From: Reyranella sp.
Lineage (GTDB): Bacteria > Pseudomonadota > Alphaproteobacteria > Reyranellales > Reyranellaceae
Direction: 5' to 3'
NCBI RefSeq assembly: GCF_004296935.1
Contig: NZ_SCVH01000162.1
Span: forward strand, 1 to 43,867
DNA length: 43,867 nucleotides
Notes under the pieces: generated by a model
The model's database searches: none
What the model was told of the DNA's origin: nothing
What the model saw: only the letters and a program-made list of their open reading frames with translations
Part shown: positions 37,396 to 43,867 of the stretch, piece by piece
Layout of the letters: each line of letters begins with the position of its first letter
How positions within the stretch are numbered: position 1 is the stretch's first letter
Made by a program: the position numbers and the translations under genes

Positions 37396-38577
37396 CTACA
37401 GAAACACCACAGGCTTGCCGCCGAGCAGGACGTGGCCCACCGCCTCGTAGTGGGCGCCGCGCGCCTGGATCTGCTGGCTGAGCGTGTGCATGTCGCGGAA
37501 GCGGCGCTCGAAGGGACTGCCGGGAAAGATGCCGTCGACGCCGCAGGCCTTGTAGACATAGTCCGCCGCCTCGATGGCGGTGTGGATGGCGTGGGTGCAC
37601 CCGAGGCGCACGCGCGCCCGGTCGGGAATGTCCATCGGCGCCTCGGGCCTGGCGCGCTCATACAAGGTGCCGACGATGTCGAGCAGATAGGCCCGGGCCG
37701 CGCCCAGCCGCGCCTCGGTGCGCGCCACCTCGGCCTGCACCGTGGGGCTGTCGGCCATGCGGCCGAGATTGCGCGGCGCCTTGGTGGTGGCGAGCTCGAC
37801 CAGCGCCTCCAGCATGGCGCGGGCGATGCCGAAGGCCACGCCGGCCACGCCCACGGCATAGAGCCCGGCGTGGGTGAAGGAATAGAGCGGCCCGGTCTCG
37901 CGCCGCAGCGCCGGATCCTCGCGCTGGCTCGAATAGGCCTCGGGGATGAACAGGTCGTCGAAGGTGTAGGAGTCCGACGCCGTGCCGCGGAGCCCGATGG
38001 TGTCCCAGGTGTCGATCAACGTCGCCTGCTCGGCCCGGCAGAGCAGGATGCGCTGGCCCGGCCTTCCGTAGCTGTTGAGCCTGAGCGTGCCGTCCGCCTC
38101 CTCGACCAGGCCGTGCGCGCCCATCCAGTTGGCGGCACGGCAGCCGCTGGCGAAATCCCAGCGGCCCGTGATGCGGTAGCCGCCGGGCACCGCCTTGGCG
38201 CGCGCCGCGTTGGGCGGGCCCCAGCTCACGACGGTGTGCGGATCGCCCCAGATCTCGCGCGCCACGTCGAGCGCGATATAGGCGCCGACCAGCGCCGAGC
38301 TGTTGCCGACGAACAGGTTCCAGGCGACCGAGGCATCGTGGCGCGCCACCTCCTCGACCGCGGCGAGATATTCGCCCGGCGTCACCTCCTCGCCGCCGGC
38401 CGAACGCGGCAGCAGCAGCCGGAACAGCCGCGCCTCGTGCAACACCGACAGCAGCGCCGGCGGCAGGCGGCGCGTCCGCTCGATCTCGTCGGACGCGACG
38501 GCGACGGCGGGCCCCAGCGCGCGGGCGCGGGCGACGGGATCGTTCAAAAGAGGATCGGCGCGCTCGAGACGGTCCAT
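37396..38577 (-). CDS. Acyl-CoA-dehydrogenase-fold flavoprotein (group D monooxygenase-like)
   Basis: A 393-residue member of the acyl-CoA dehydrogenase superfamily. It has RLPPALLSVLHEARLFRLLLPRSAGGEE, the middle beta domain with GGYRITGRWDFASGCRAANWM and DTWDTIGLRGTASDSYTFDDLFIPE, and a C-terminal four-helix bundle. The GRWxFASG and GTxSxxY motifs and the absence of the catalytic Glu region of true dehydrogenases suit the HsaA/DszC-type two-component monooxygenases, which use flavin supplied by a reductase. No reductase is nearby. It is 78 bases after the carboxymuconolactone-decarboxylase-like gene on the same strand. Confidence 0.85.
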   Translation of the reverse strand: MDRLERADPLLNDPVARARALGPAVAVASDEIERTRRLPPALLSVLHEARLFRLLLPRSAGGEEVTPGEYLAAVEEVARHDASVAWNLFVGNSSALVGAYIALDVAREIWGDPHTVVSWGPPNAARAKAVPGGYRITGRWDFASGCRAANWMGAHGLVEEADGTLRLNSYGRPGQRILLCRAEQATLIDTWDTIGLRGTASDSYTFDDLFIPEAYSSQREDPALRRETGPLYSFTHAGLYAVGVAGVAFGIARAMLEALVELATTKAPRNLGRMADSPTVQAEVARTEARLGAARAYLLDIVGTLYERARPEAPMDIPDRARVRLGCTHAIHTAIEAADYVYKACGVDGIFPGSPFERRFRDMHTLSQQIQARGAHYEAVGHVLLGGKPVVFL

Positions 38578-38655
38578 GCGCGGCCCTTTCGGGATCAGTT
38601 CCGAAGCATTGCGGCTGAGGCGGAGGCGGGAGTCAATGCGGCTGGCACCGCAATA

Positions 38656-39414
38656 TCAGGACGCCCCGCCCAGCACCTCGCTCAAGCCGCCCAGCGCATT
38701 GAGCGCGGGCGCGAAGCCGCTGAGCGGCGCGGTCTGGATCACCGCCTCGATCACTTCGGTGCGGCTGAGGCCCATGTTGAGCGCCGACTGGCCGAACTTC
38801 TTCACCTGGCCGTCGAGCTTCAGCGCCGTGAACGCCGCCACCGCGACCAGCGCGCGGCGCCGGAGATCGAGACCCGGACGGAACCAGATCTCGCCGTAGC
38901 CGTATTGCACCGCCAGCGGATAGAGCGCGCCCGTCACGTCGTTGCCGGGCGCGGCATAGCCTTCGGAGGCGCGCGACCCGTGGAGCTTCTGCATCAACTC
39001 GCGGCCGCGCGCGCTCAAGGCTTCGAGCGAGTCCTCGCGCGCCGTCTCCTCCGGCATCGCCACGCCGCGGGCGGCAAAAACCTTGGCGGCCGCCTCGACC
39101 GCCTCTTCCGATGCGGCGAAGCCGGCATAGATGCCGATCTGGATCAGGATTTCGACGATCGCCCGCGCCGACAGGCCGAGGTCGAGCGCCGCGACGACAT
39201 GGCGGCCGAGCCTGGGCAGGCGCTGAACGGCGCCCAGCGCCGCCAGCGCGCACACCATGCGGTCGTCGAGTGCCAGGCCCGGCCGGCTCCAGATCGCGCC
39301 ATAGACCGCCTCGGTGTTGAGCGTCCGCATGAGGGCGGGCGCGCCGTCGTCGTCGCCGAACAGTTTTTGGCGCAGGACCTCGCCCTGCGCCCGCAGCAAT
39401 GCGCGATCGGTCAT
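38656..39414 (-). CDS. Carboxymuconolactone decarboxylase-like protein (two-domain)
   Basis: A 252-residue helical protein with two CMD-type repeats: VYGAIWSRPGLALDDRMVCALAALGAVQRLPRLGRHVVAAL and GEIWFRPGLDLRRRALVAVAAFTALKLDGQVKKFGQSAL. The RPGL-D-R motif followed by a helical core is typical of 4-carboxymuconolactone decarboxylase relatives; neither repeat has the CxxC of the AhpD peroxidase branch. The start at 39414 (MTDRALLRA) follows AGAGGTG; an ATG eight codons earlier is possible. It lies between the porin and the acyl-CoA-dehydrogenase-like gene in a likely operon for an aromatic or lactone compound, by inference. Confidence 0.85.
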   Translation of the reverse strand: MTDRALLRAQGEVLRQKLFGDDDGAPALMRTLNTEAVYGAIWSRPGLALDDRMVCALAALGAVQRLPRLGRHVVAALDLGLSARAIVEILIQIGIYAGFAASEEAVEAAAKVFAARGVAMPEETAREDSLEALSARGRELMQKLHGSRASEGYAAPGNDVTGALYPLAVQYGYGEIWFRPGLDLRRRALVAVAAFTALKLDGQVKKFGQSALNMGLSRTEVIEAVIQTAPLSGFAPALNALGGLSEVLGGAS

Positions 39415-39487
39415 GGCCGCACCTCTAGAAGGATTCATTTCACAAATTGTCTCCTGGCCAGGCCACCATCTTCGTCTCCGACGCCGC

Positions 39488-41170
39488 CTACCGCGGCGCG
39501 TTGAACTTGTAGGAGGCCTGCACGAAAACGCCGTAGCGATCCATGCTGGCGTTCACGATGTTGGTCGGCAGATCGGCTTGCGCCGCGACGTTGGTCCACA
39601 TCGCCCAGTAGCGACCGCCGATGCCGACGGTGAAGGCGTCGGTCACGCCGTAGGAGGCGACGAGCTCGGTCTGCACGCCGTTGCCCGTGCCCGACCAGGG
39701 AAAATTGAGGCCGCGGGCGCGGTGGGCGTCGAGCCCGTTGTAATTGACATAGGGCAGGAAGGCGAAATCGCCGCCGAGCTTGAAACGCTCCCACAGGCTC
39801 GCCTCGGCCGAGACGCCGAGCCGGATCGACTGCCACCTGTCGATCTGGCTGACCAGGTTCTGGGTCGGCGGGGCGGCCGGTGAGCAGAGGCCCGACGAGG
39901 GCGCCACGAGCTGGTTGCAGCCCATGGCGTTCATGGTCGCCTGGTAGATGTTGTAGCCGACGAAGACGCCCACCTTGTGGTCGCGGCCCTGCATCAGGTT
40001 GTAGCCGATGTCGCCGGTCAGGTAGGCGAGCGAGCCCACGAGATCCGACTGGGTGATCTCGTAGCCGGTGGGAACCGACGCCAGCGTCGAGGCGAGGCCC
40101 CAGTCCTCGTCGTACATCTGCCCGCCGGTGATGGCGCCGCCGCCGATGAAGCCCTTCACGAACAGGCCGAAGGGCGCATCGGCTCGGGCGAAGAGCTCGC
40201 CCGAATGCGCCGTCATGTTGTCGTAGGTCAGGCGCGAGACCAGCGCATAGGGCGCGCCGTTGGAGTTCTGGTACGAGCCCGAGCTGTACCAGTAGCGCGC
40301 GCCGGTCTCGAACTCCCAGCCCGGCGTGAAGGGCGGCGCGGCCGGCGCATCGTCCGCCGGCCCGCCGGAGGAAGAGCCGGCGCCGAAGCGGTAGTTCAGG
40401 CCCACCTTCACGAGGTGGATGTTCTGGGTGATGCTCGACGTGCCGCTGGAGGGATCGTTGGTGACGTTGCCGTCGATCGTCACCGTGCTGCTGGGCGGCG
40501 TGCCCATGCCCATGCCGCCGAAGCGGAGGTAGTCGTATTCCATCTTGAGCGACCACGAGGACGAGAGCGCATATTCGACGCCGGCGCCCACCGTCGCGCC
40601 CCAGGCGCTGATCGAGGCGTTCAGCGGACCGGCCTGGTCGGGCACGTCGGTGAAGGTGATCCCGTTGTCGAGGAAGCCCTGGTCCAGGCTGTTGACGGAG
40701 TTGTTCTGGTTGATGGCGCTGTCGGAGCGCATCCAGGCGGCACCCGCCTTGGCATAGAGCAACGTCCGGCCGCGCGGTTCGGTGAGGATGCCGAAGCGGC
40801 CCGCGAGCGTCGCGATCTCGCGCGGCGTCACCTTGCAGTTGGCGCCCACGACCTGGATCGAGGATTGCAGGCAGGTGTTGGTGCCGCTCGCCGCCACCAG
40901 GCTGGCGTCGGCCTCGAGGCCGATGACCAGTTGCGGGCGGACCTGCCAGTTGTAGCCGAGCTGGACGCCCGCCAGGAAACCCGGCGTGTTGACGTTGCCG
41001 CCGAACAGGCCGGGCCCGTCGGGGTCGGAAAAATGGGTCAGGCCCGACATCGCACCGGCATGGCCGCCGATGTAGAAGCCGGTCCAGTTCCGGAAATCGT
41101 CGGCACCGGCCGGTACGGCACGAAGAAGCATCAGGCCGATGACCGACAGAAGCAGATGCCTGATTTGAAT
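39488..41170 (-). CDS. Double-barrel outer-membrane protein, probable AUU start
   Basis: About 560 residues with two barrel-like halves. The first (about 25-285) starts NWTGFYIGGHAGA, the usual opening of opacity/porin-like proteins, and ends with VKVGLNYRFGAG. A Pro/Ala/Ser linker follows. The second (about 310-560) starts WEFETGARYWYSSG and ends VFVQASYKF. The signal peptide (HLLLSVIGLMLLRAVPAGA) lies in frame but has no ATG, GTG or TTG before it. ATT at 41170 has GGGGGA six bases upstream and gives a complete n-region (QIRH). The ATG at 41131 would cut off half the signal peptide. It is followed by the CMD-like and flavoprotein genes. Confidence 0.83.
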   Translation of the reverse strand: MQIRHLLLSVIGLMLLRAVPAGADDFRNWTGFYIGGHAGAMSGLTHFSDPDGPGLFGGNVNTPGFLAGVQLGYNWQVRPQLVIGLEADASLVAASGTNTCLQSSIQVVGANCKVTPREIATLAGRFGILTEPRGRTLLYAKAGAAWMRSDSAINQNNSVNSLDQGFLDNGITFTDVPDQAGPLNASISAWGATVGAGVEYALSSSWSLKMEYDYLRFGGMGMGTPPSSTVTIDGNVTNDPSSGTSSITQNIHLVKVGLNYRFGAGSSSGGPADDAPAAPPFTPGWEFETGARYWYSSGSYQNSNGAPYALVSRLTYDNMTAHSGELFARADAPFGLFVKGFIGGGAITGGQMYDEDWGLASTLASVPTGYEITQSDLVGSLAYLTGDIGYNLMQGRDHKVGVFVGYNIYQATMNAMGCNQLVAPSSGLCSPAAPPTQNLVSQIDRWQSIRLGVSAEASLWERFKLGGDFAFLPYVNYNGLDAHRARGLNFPWSGTGNGVQTELVASYGVTDAFTVGIGGRYWAMWTNVAAQADLPTNIVNASMDRYGVFVQASYKFNAPR

Positions 41171-41177
41171 GATCGTT

Positions 41178-41184
41178 CCCCCTC
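41178..41184 (-). promoter_or_regulatory. Ribosome binding site deciding an AUU start
   Basis: The minus strand reads AGGGGGA here, followed by six bases and then ATT at 41170 in frame with the signal peptide of the double-barrel porin. No standard start codon is in frame between the site and the hydrophobic core. Confidence 0.55.
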
Positions 41185-41236
41185 GTCTCGCCGCGAAGAC
41201 AGAGTAGTCGATCTGGACTAGGATAAGTGCACGACC

Positions 41237-41824
41237 ATGAAAACCGTCAGCCGCGCCTATGACACCCACGCCCATGCCCGCGAGGCCGTTGCGGCGCTGG
41301 AAGCCGCCGGCGTGCCGGCCAAGGACATCAGCCTGGTCGCCAACACGTGCGTCAGCGCTGAACTCGACGACGTGGAGAAGTTTCCCGACGCGGCCACCGG
41401 CATCGGGTTGGGCGGCGCGCTGGGCGGCGGCGCCGGGCTGCTGGCCGGCCTCGGCATCCTCACCATCCCGGGCCTCGGTCCGGTGGTGGCGGCAGGCTGG
41501 CTCGCCAGCATCGCAGTCGGCGCGGCGGCAGGCGCGGCGGCAGGCGGCATCGTCGGCGCCCTGGTCGATGCCGGCCTGTCGCAGGAACACGCCGACGTCT
41601 ATTCCGAGGCGGTGCGGCGCGGCTGCACCCTGGTGAGCGCGCGCGTGGCCGGCAAGGACGGCGCCCGGATCCAGGCGATCCTCGATCGCTACACGCCGAT
41701 CGATCCGCAGGCGCGAGCCCGCGACTATCGCCGCGACGGCTGGACGTCCTTCGACCCCAGGGCGCCCGCCTACACACCGAGCGAGGCGGAGCTCGAGCGT
41801 ATCCGGCGCGACTCGAGGATTTAG
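41237..41824 (+). CDS. General stress protein-like, glycine-rich membrane-associated protein
   Basis: A 195-residue protein. The start (SRAYDTHAHAREAVAALEAAGVPAKDISLVAN) is the fold seen in YflT/DUF1269-type general stress proteins. A central Gly/Ala hydrophobic hairpin (residues about 55-110: GIGLGGALGGGAGLLAGLGILTIPG and AAGAAAGGIVGALVDAGLS) can insert into membranes. A second beta-alpha unit follows (EHADVYSEAVRRGCTLVSARV). The C-terminal 50 residues are charged. It is divergent from the porin with 66 bases between the two starts, enough for two overlapping promoters. Confidence 0.78.
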   Translation: MKTVSRAYDTHAHAREAVAALEAAGVPAKDISLVANTCVSAELDDVEKFPDAATGIGLGGALGGGAGLLAGLGILTIPGLGPVVAAGWLASIAVGAAAGAAAGGIVGALVDAGLSQEHADVYSEAVRRGCTLVSARVAGKDGARIQAILDRYTPIDPQARARDYRRDGWTSFDPRAPAYTPSEAELERIRRDSRI

Positions 41825-41829
41825 CCTGA

Positions 41830-41851
41830 CGCAGCGAAGCTTGACGCTGCG
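41830..41851. terminator. Possible hairpin terminator after the stress-protein gene
   Basis: Seven-base arms (CGCAGCG at 41830-41836 and its complement at 41845-41851) around an 8-base loop, six bases past the stop codon. No U-run follows, so termination is not assured. Confidence 0.35.
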
Positions 41852-41873
41852 AATCGCTGCTGCCAGCATGGCC

Positions 41874-42049
41874 TTGGTGGTTCCCGCAAGGGAACAATAG
41901 GGAACGCGGTGCATCTTTGGGTGCGATGCCGCGGCTGCCCCCGCAACTGTAAGCGGCGAGCTCGAGACCGGACGTGCCACTGGGGACCGACAGGTTCCCG
42001 GGAAGGCGGTCGAGAGCTGGGACCCGCGAGCCAGGAGACCTGCCACCAA
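41874..42049 (+). ncRNA. Cobalamin riboswitch
   Basis: The aptamer is complete. P1 pairs TTGGTGG (41874-41880) with CCACCAA (42043-42049). GGTTCCCGCAAGGGAACAA begins the first arm, then AATAGGGAACGCGGTGC, GCCGCGGCTGCCCCCGCAACTGTAAGCGG in the core, GCCACTGGG, GGGAAGGCGG, and the B12 box AGCCAGGAGACCTGCC at 42029-42044. These are the conserved blocks of the AdoCbl-type class. Binding of a cobalamin normally lowers expression of the downstream gene, here the barrel-like protein at 42183. Confidence 0.96.
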
Positions 42050-42072
42050 CCGCGGTCACACGCGAGCGCATT

Positions 42073-42113
42073 GGGCGGGGTGCCCCGATGTAGGAACCGG
42101 TTCCTGTCCGCCC
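42073..42113 (+). promoter_or_regulatory. Expression platform of the cobalamin riboswitch
   Basis: After the aptamer, GGGCGG (42073-42078) can pair with CCGCCC (42108-42113) around an inner perfect 14-base palindrome (AGGAACCGGTTCCT, 42092-42105). A second inner stem GGGG...CCCC lies at about 42077-42086. There is no U-run, so control of translation initiation or Rho-dependent termination is more likely than intrinsic termination. This is a structural inference from base pairing only. Confidence 0.5.
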
Positions 42114-42182
42114 GCGTCCAGCGTGGCGGCGGGCGTTGGCTACAGGCTCGTGGTGACGATCGAGTTGCACCGCGAGTCTGTC

Positions 42183-42905
42183 ATGAAAAATCGTTCCGTC
42201 GTTTTCCTCGCCTTCCTCCTGTTGTCTCTGCCCCTCTTCCCGGTCCTGGCGCCGGGGCCGGTGGCCTGGGCGGCGGGCGGCGCCCAGATCGTCGATGACT
42301 CCGAAGTCGTCGATCCCGGCACCTGCCAGCTCGAGACCTGGGTAACGGGCTTCAGCATGGAGGTCGGCGGTGGCTACGCCAATGCCACCAACACCTGCAC
42401 GCTCTCCTCCCTGCCCCGGCTCGAGTTCGGCCTGCAGTTCCAGCACGTCTGGTTCGGCGGCACGCCGGGCTCCGACCAGCTGCTTGGACCGGCACTCAAG
42501 GTCAATCTGATCCCGCAGGACACCGGCGTCGGGCTCGGCCTCGCCTTCAACGGCGGCGTCAACGTGGCGACCGGCGAGTTCGAACTGGGCACACTGATCA
42601 TGCCGGTGTCGATCCCGCTCAACGACAAGGCGCGGATCAACCTCAACGCCGGCTGGCAGTTCATCCGAATCGCCGAGTCCCAGAGCGGCTTCTTCTACGG
42701 CGCCCAGATCGAAAGCAAGATCGGCTGGGAGGAAGTCAGCCTGATGCTGGAAGTGTTCGGCCGCGAGCCGGGCTACACCGGCGTGCAGATGGGCCTGCGC
42801 TGGCGGCCGAACGACGGGGCGCTCGAATTCGATCTCCTGGGCGGCAGCTACTTCGACACGGTGAACGCCAAGTTCTTCACTGTCGGCGTCACCTTCCGCT
42901 ACTAG
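42183..42905 (+). CDS. Cobalamin-riboswitch-controlled outer-membrane-barrel-like protein
   Basis: A 240-residue exported protein: signal peptide (SVVFLAFLLLSLPLFPVLAPG, ending VAWAAG), then alternating beta strands (RLEFGLQFQHVWFGG, VGLGLAFNGGVNVATGEFEL, ARINLNAGWQFIRIAE, FFYGAQIESKIGWEEVSLMLEVFGRE, VQMGLRWRPNDGALEFDLLGG) and a terminal aromatic VGVTFRY, the outer-membrane insertion signal. Two cysteines (GTCQLE, NTCTLS) may pair. It lacks the plug and TonB box of BtuB and is far too short. The ATG has only a weak upstream site. It is the only gene after the riboswitch, so it is predicted to be made when cobalamin is scarce. Its stop shares CTAG with the convergent gene's stop. Confidence 0.85.
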   Translation: MKNRSVVFLAFLLLSLPLFPVLAPGPVAWAAGGAQIVDDSEVVDPGTCQLETWVTGFSMEVGGGYANATNTCTLSSLPRLEFGLQFQHVWFGGTPGSDQLLGPALKVNLIPQDTGVGLGLAFNGGVNVATGEFELGTLIMPVSIPLNDKARINLNAGWQFIRIAESQSGFFYGAQIESKIGWEEVSLMLEVFGREPGYTGVQMGLRWRPNDGALEFDLLGGSYFDTVNAKFFTVGVTFRY

Positions 42906-43276
42906 CGGCAGCAGCCCGCGAGCGCGGTGCCGTCGGGCAGCGAGAGCAGGACACGGAAGAGATCGTCCCGGCCGCCGGGCGCCGGGCAGGCCTGGCGCTC
43001 GATCACCGCCACCAAGTCGTTGCCGGCGCCGGCGGCGCGGCCGCGCCACACGACAGTGCCCGGGCGCTGGTTGGCGATCGGCGTCGCCTTGCCGGCGAAG
43101 TCGCTGCCGCCTTTCAGCAGCGCCGGTTCGGGTGCCTCGAGGCGGGCCTTGCCTGCCGTGATCGCCAGGCTCCAGAACGGCTCGCTGCCGCCGCAGGCCA
43201 GCGTCGCCGGCACCGGCTGGGCGGAAGCGGCGCCGGCCAGCAGCCACGCGAGAAAGAAGGAGGCGAAACGCAGCAT
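42902..43276 (-). CDS. Small secreted protein, COG3650-like
   Basis: A 124-residue protein with a signal peptide (MLRFASFFLAWLLAGAASAQ). The mature part begins PVPATLACGGSEPFWSLAITAGKARLE; the C-G-x-EPFW motif resembles the COG3650 domain of periplasmic proteins. It also has Cys at RQACPAPGG and the double Cys of GCCR at the end, which may form disulfides. It lies 14 bases after the next gene upstream, and so belongs to the selO operon. Function unknown. Confidence 0.72.
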   Translation of the reverse strand: MLRFASFFLAWLLAGAASAQPVPATLACGGSEPFWSLAITAGKARLEAPEPALLKGGSDFAGKATPIANQRPGTVVWRGRAAGAGNDLVAVIERQACPAPGGRDDLFRVLLSLPDGTALAGCCR

Positions 43277-43290
43277 GAACCCGGGGCCCG

Positions 43291-43626
43291 CTAGCTGATC
43301 GGCCTGGTGCCGCAGCGACGCCACAGCTGGTCGGGATTGGACGGCGCCTTCATACGCATCTGGGTCTCGCTCAGCAGCACCATCGAAATGGTGGCGCCGC
43401 CATCCGGCTCGGCCGCCGGCGCGACATAGGCGAAGCCGTGGCGGTCGTAGTCGCCCTGGATCTCGGCCCCCGCCGGCGTCGTGAGCTGCGGTCCCTTGAT
43501 GGTGAGCCGCCGTCCGTCCTCGTGGCACCAGTTGCCGTCGATCGCATCGGCCCGCGCCGGGGTGGCGGCGAACAGGGACGCCGATACGACCAGCGCCAGC
43601 GAAACCGGGGAGACGATGCGCGGCAT
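43291..43626 (-). CDS. Small secreted protein of unknown function
   Basis: A 111-residue protein with a signal peptide (VSPVSLALVVSASLFAATPARA) and a mature part starting DAIDGNWCHEDGRRLTIKG. Two cysteines (NWCHE and RRCGT) can pair, and the middle is beta-rich (ISMVLLSETQMRMKAP). The ATG overlaps the selO stop by one base (TGATG), so translation is coupled. No named family is recognised. Confidence 0.75.
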   Translation of the reverse strand: MPRIVSPVSLALVVSASLFAATPARADAIDGNWCHEDGRRLTIKGPQLTTPAGAEIQGDYDRHGFAYVAPAAEPDGGATISMVLLSETQMRMKAPSNPDQLWRRCGTRPIS

Positions 43627-43867
43627 CAGGTGCCGCAGAAGGTCTTGTAGCCGCTCTGGTCGCCCGTCGGCGGCAGGGCGTAGGCCGCGAACTCGGGCCG
43701 CTCCTCGAAGGGCCGCGCCAGCACCGTCATCATCTCCTCGAACGGCGCGTAGTCGTCATGCTCGATGGCGGCGGCCAGCACCGCCTCGACGCGGTGGTTG
43801 CGCGGAATGTAGACGGGGTTGGTCGCCTGCATCGCCGCGCGCCGTGTGGCGCCGTCCTGCGGTTCAG
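43626..43867 (-). CDS. selO: Protein adenylyltransferase SelO, C-terminal part (runs off the window)
   Basis: About 80 C-terminal residues are visible: NPVYIPRNHRVEAVLAAAI, then DDYAPFEEMMTVLARPFEE and the end GYKTFCGT. The NPxYIPRNH motif and the FCGT terminus are hallmarks of SelO (YdiU/UPF0061), a pseudokinase that transfers AMP to proteins and uses its terminal Cys. The N-terminal catalytic part lies beyond the window. Its stop overlaps the start of the next small gene by one base. Confidence 0.9.
   Translation of the reverse strand, partial: EPQDGATRRAAMQATNPVYIPRNHRVEAVLAAAIEHDDYAPFEEMMTVLARPFEERPEFAAYALPPTGDQSGYKTFCGT

Noticed and set aside
37432-39504. Long plus-strand open frame across the flavoprotein and CMD-like genes
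   Set aside because: It spans two real genes and their gap, with a shadow composition.
41460-43247. Long minus-strand open frame across the stress-protein gene, riboswitch and barrel gene
   Set aside because: It runs through a structured RNA and two real genes, so it cannot be a protein gene.

Overview
This window is G+C-rich DNA, dense in genes on both strands, with no rRNA, tRNA, CRISPR array or recognisable insertion sequence. The gene families point to a soil-type alphaproteobacterium, perhaps Reyranella-, Bradyrhizobium- or Rhodospirillales-like; this is an inference from families and repeat types. Features include Tat-exported dipeptide-type binding proteins, LLM flavin enzymes, an HWE/HisKA_2 histidine kinase, a two-barrel porin and GTCATCCCG-type intergenic palindromes.

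Left part (1-8.3 kb): the end of a dipeptide-type ABC importer operon (binding protein, permease, probable start of a second permease) on the minus strand. It is followed by an SDR oxidoreductase and a Nudix hydrolase in tandem, a secreted alpha/beta hydrolase divergent from a LysR regulator, a TPR-like gene remnant, and a small copper-handling set (DUF2946-like protein, PCuAC copper chaperone, small membrane protein).

Middle (8.3-23.5 kb): the most coherent pathway is a uracil catabolism operon of the URC type. It holds a GTP-cyclohydrolase-II-like URC1 and a DUF1688 URC4 with overlapping stop and start, then uracil phosphoribosyltransferase, MAPEG and a 907-residue TPR-like protein downstream on the same strand. 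Next come a secreted small protein, an LLM oxidoreductase, a methyltransferase, a ModE-type regulator facing an orphan modA that carries a perfect palindromic Mo-box-like operator, a peptidoglycan-binding-domain protein, an MmgE/PrpD protein, and a response regulator with a HisKA_2 kinase. A small secreted protein gene here is broken by a stop codon exactly at the end of its signal peptide.

Right part (23.5-43.9 kb): SGNH hydrolase, a second LLM enzyme, a DUF3617 protein, a Baeyer-Villiger-type monooxygenase whose 3' end overlaps a convergent ClC chloride channel gene, and a complete second dipeptide-type ABC importer. That importer has its binding protein and an outer-membrane channel on one strand, two ATPases divergent from them, and two permeases convergent with the ATPases. 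An acyl-CoA-dehydrogenase-like protein, a carboxymuconolactone-decarboxylase-like protein and a double-barrel porin (probably with an AUU start) follow. Then comes a cobalamin riboswitch that appears to control a single gene for a small outer-membrane-barrel-like protein that is not BtuB. The window closes with two small secreted proteins behind the 3' end of selO.

The points most worth following are the cobalamin-riboswitch-controlled barrel protein, the URC operon with its altered UPRTase PRPP loop, the modA operator, and four intergenic palindromes, two of which are nested (each arm is itself a hairpin).
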